Part shown: piece by piece, positions 63,956-64,000 of the stretch
Position numbering within the stretch: position 1 is the first letter of the stretch
How the letters are laid out: each line of letters begins with the position of its first letter
Assembly (NCBI GenBank): GCA_027013095.1
Contig: JALUYI010000035.1
Location: 1 to 64,000, forward strand
Direction of reading: 5' to 3'
From: Paracoccaceae bacterium
GTDB taxonomy: Bacteria > Pseudomonadota > Alphaproteobacteria > Rhodobacterales > Rhodobacteraceae
Length of the DNA: 64,000 nt
Notes under the pieces: generated by a model
Database searches by the model: none
What the model was told of the DNA's origin: nothing
The model's input: the letters and a program-made list of their open reading frames with translations, nothing else
Made by a program: the position numbers and the translations under genes

Positions 63956-64000
63956 GTCGTGCTCCTTGCCTGCGCCTTTGGTCGAATTTGCCGCACCATA

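Noticed and set aside
1-64000. CRISPR array, prophage or defence island
   Set aside because: No regularly spaced repeats, no phage structural or integrase genes other than IS transposases, and no recognised defence gene sets were seen.

Overview
The window looks like chromosomal DNA of an alphaproteobacterium of the Rhodobacteraceae (roseobacter/Rhodobacter type). This is inferred from a petABC operon in the Rhodobacter arrangement, a pckA / chvI-chvG-hprK-rapZ-EIIA-HPr locus, a methylsuccinyl-CoA dehydrogenase of the ethylmalonyl-CoA pathway, a B12-dependent ribonucleotide reductase, DUF6280/DUF1489/DUF1491 family proteins, high G+C content and frequent GTG/TTG starts with ATGA-type overlaps. 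Everything was read by eye from sequence; no database search was run.

Layout. 1-3.7 kb is a decaying accessory patch: the terminus of an IS21-type element, a type I secretion ABC/HlyD gene pair that has lost both ends, and fragments of two IS3-family elements, one of which carries a 37-bp palindromic insert. A tRNA-Lys(UUU) gene marks the return to ordinary chromosome. 4.2-8.7 kb: dapF-mtaB, a PaiB-like flavin protein, a glutathione S-transferase gene with an in-frame amber codon, a PAP2 phosphatase and trmL. 8.8-11.5 kb: petABC (cytochrome bc1) with a terminator. 11.6-15 kb: thiBPQ, reading leftward under a TPP riboswitch. 15-21.5 kb: aroC, a thioredoxin/CcdA pair, an HU protein, and the purine-salvage pair amn-ade. 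21.7-26.8 kb: a flagellar export block (lytic transglycosylase, flhA, fliR, flhB and a small coiled-coil protein).

26.9-38.9 kb: DUF1489, nrdJ, an LpxR-like outer-membrane protein, a class V aminotransferase, a phosphatase coupled to an MsbA-like ABC exporter, a glycosyltransferase, ygfZ, an inositol monophosphatase, and divergent metR/metF. 38.9-43.7 kb: efp, DUF6280, ispH-rnhA, a secreted unknown, an NYN nuclease-like protein, folK. 43.8-52.5 kb is a housekeeping run: rpoZ, relA/spoT, DUF2062, pdxJ, a secreted unknown, acpS, lepB, rnc, era, DUF1491, recO. 52.5-64 kb: mcd, a TauE/SafE permease, a secreted unknown, pckA, then chvI-chvG-hprK-rapZ-EIIA-HPr, an acyltransferase and a hydroxybutyryl-CoA dehydrogenase.

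Functionally, the last block couples envelope sensing (ChvG/ChvI) to a sugar-transport-free phosphotransfer chain (HprK, EIIA, HPr) beside the gluconeogenic gene pckA. The ethylmalonyl-CoA enzyme and hydroxybutyryl-CoA dehydrogenase nearby fit growth on C2 or fatty substrates. No CRISPR array, prophage or defence island was seen. The least expected observations are a DapF with a serine at the second catalytic-cysteine position, a precise 37-bp palindrome insertion in a transposase gene, a FlhB with NPEH in place of NPTH, and several perfect intergenic palindromes next to metF, efp, ade and mcd.
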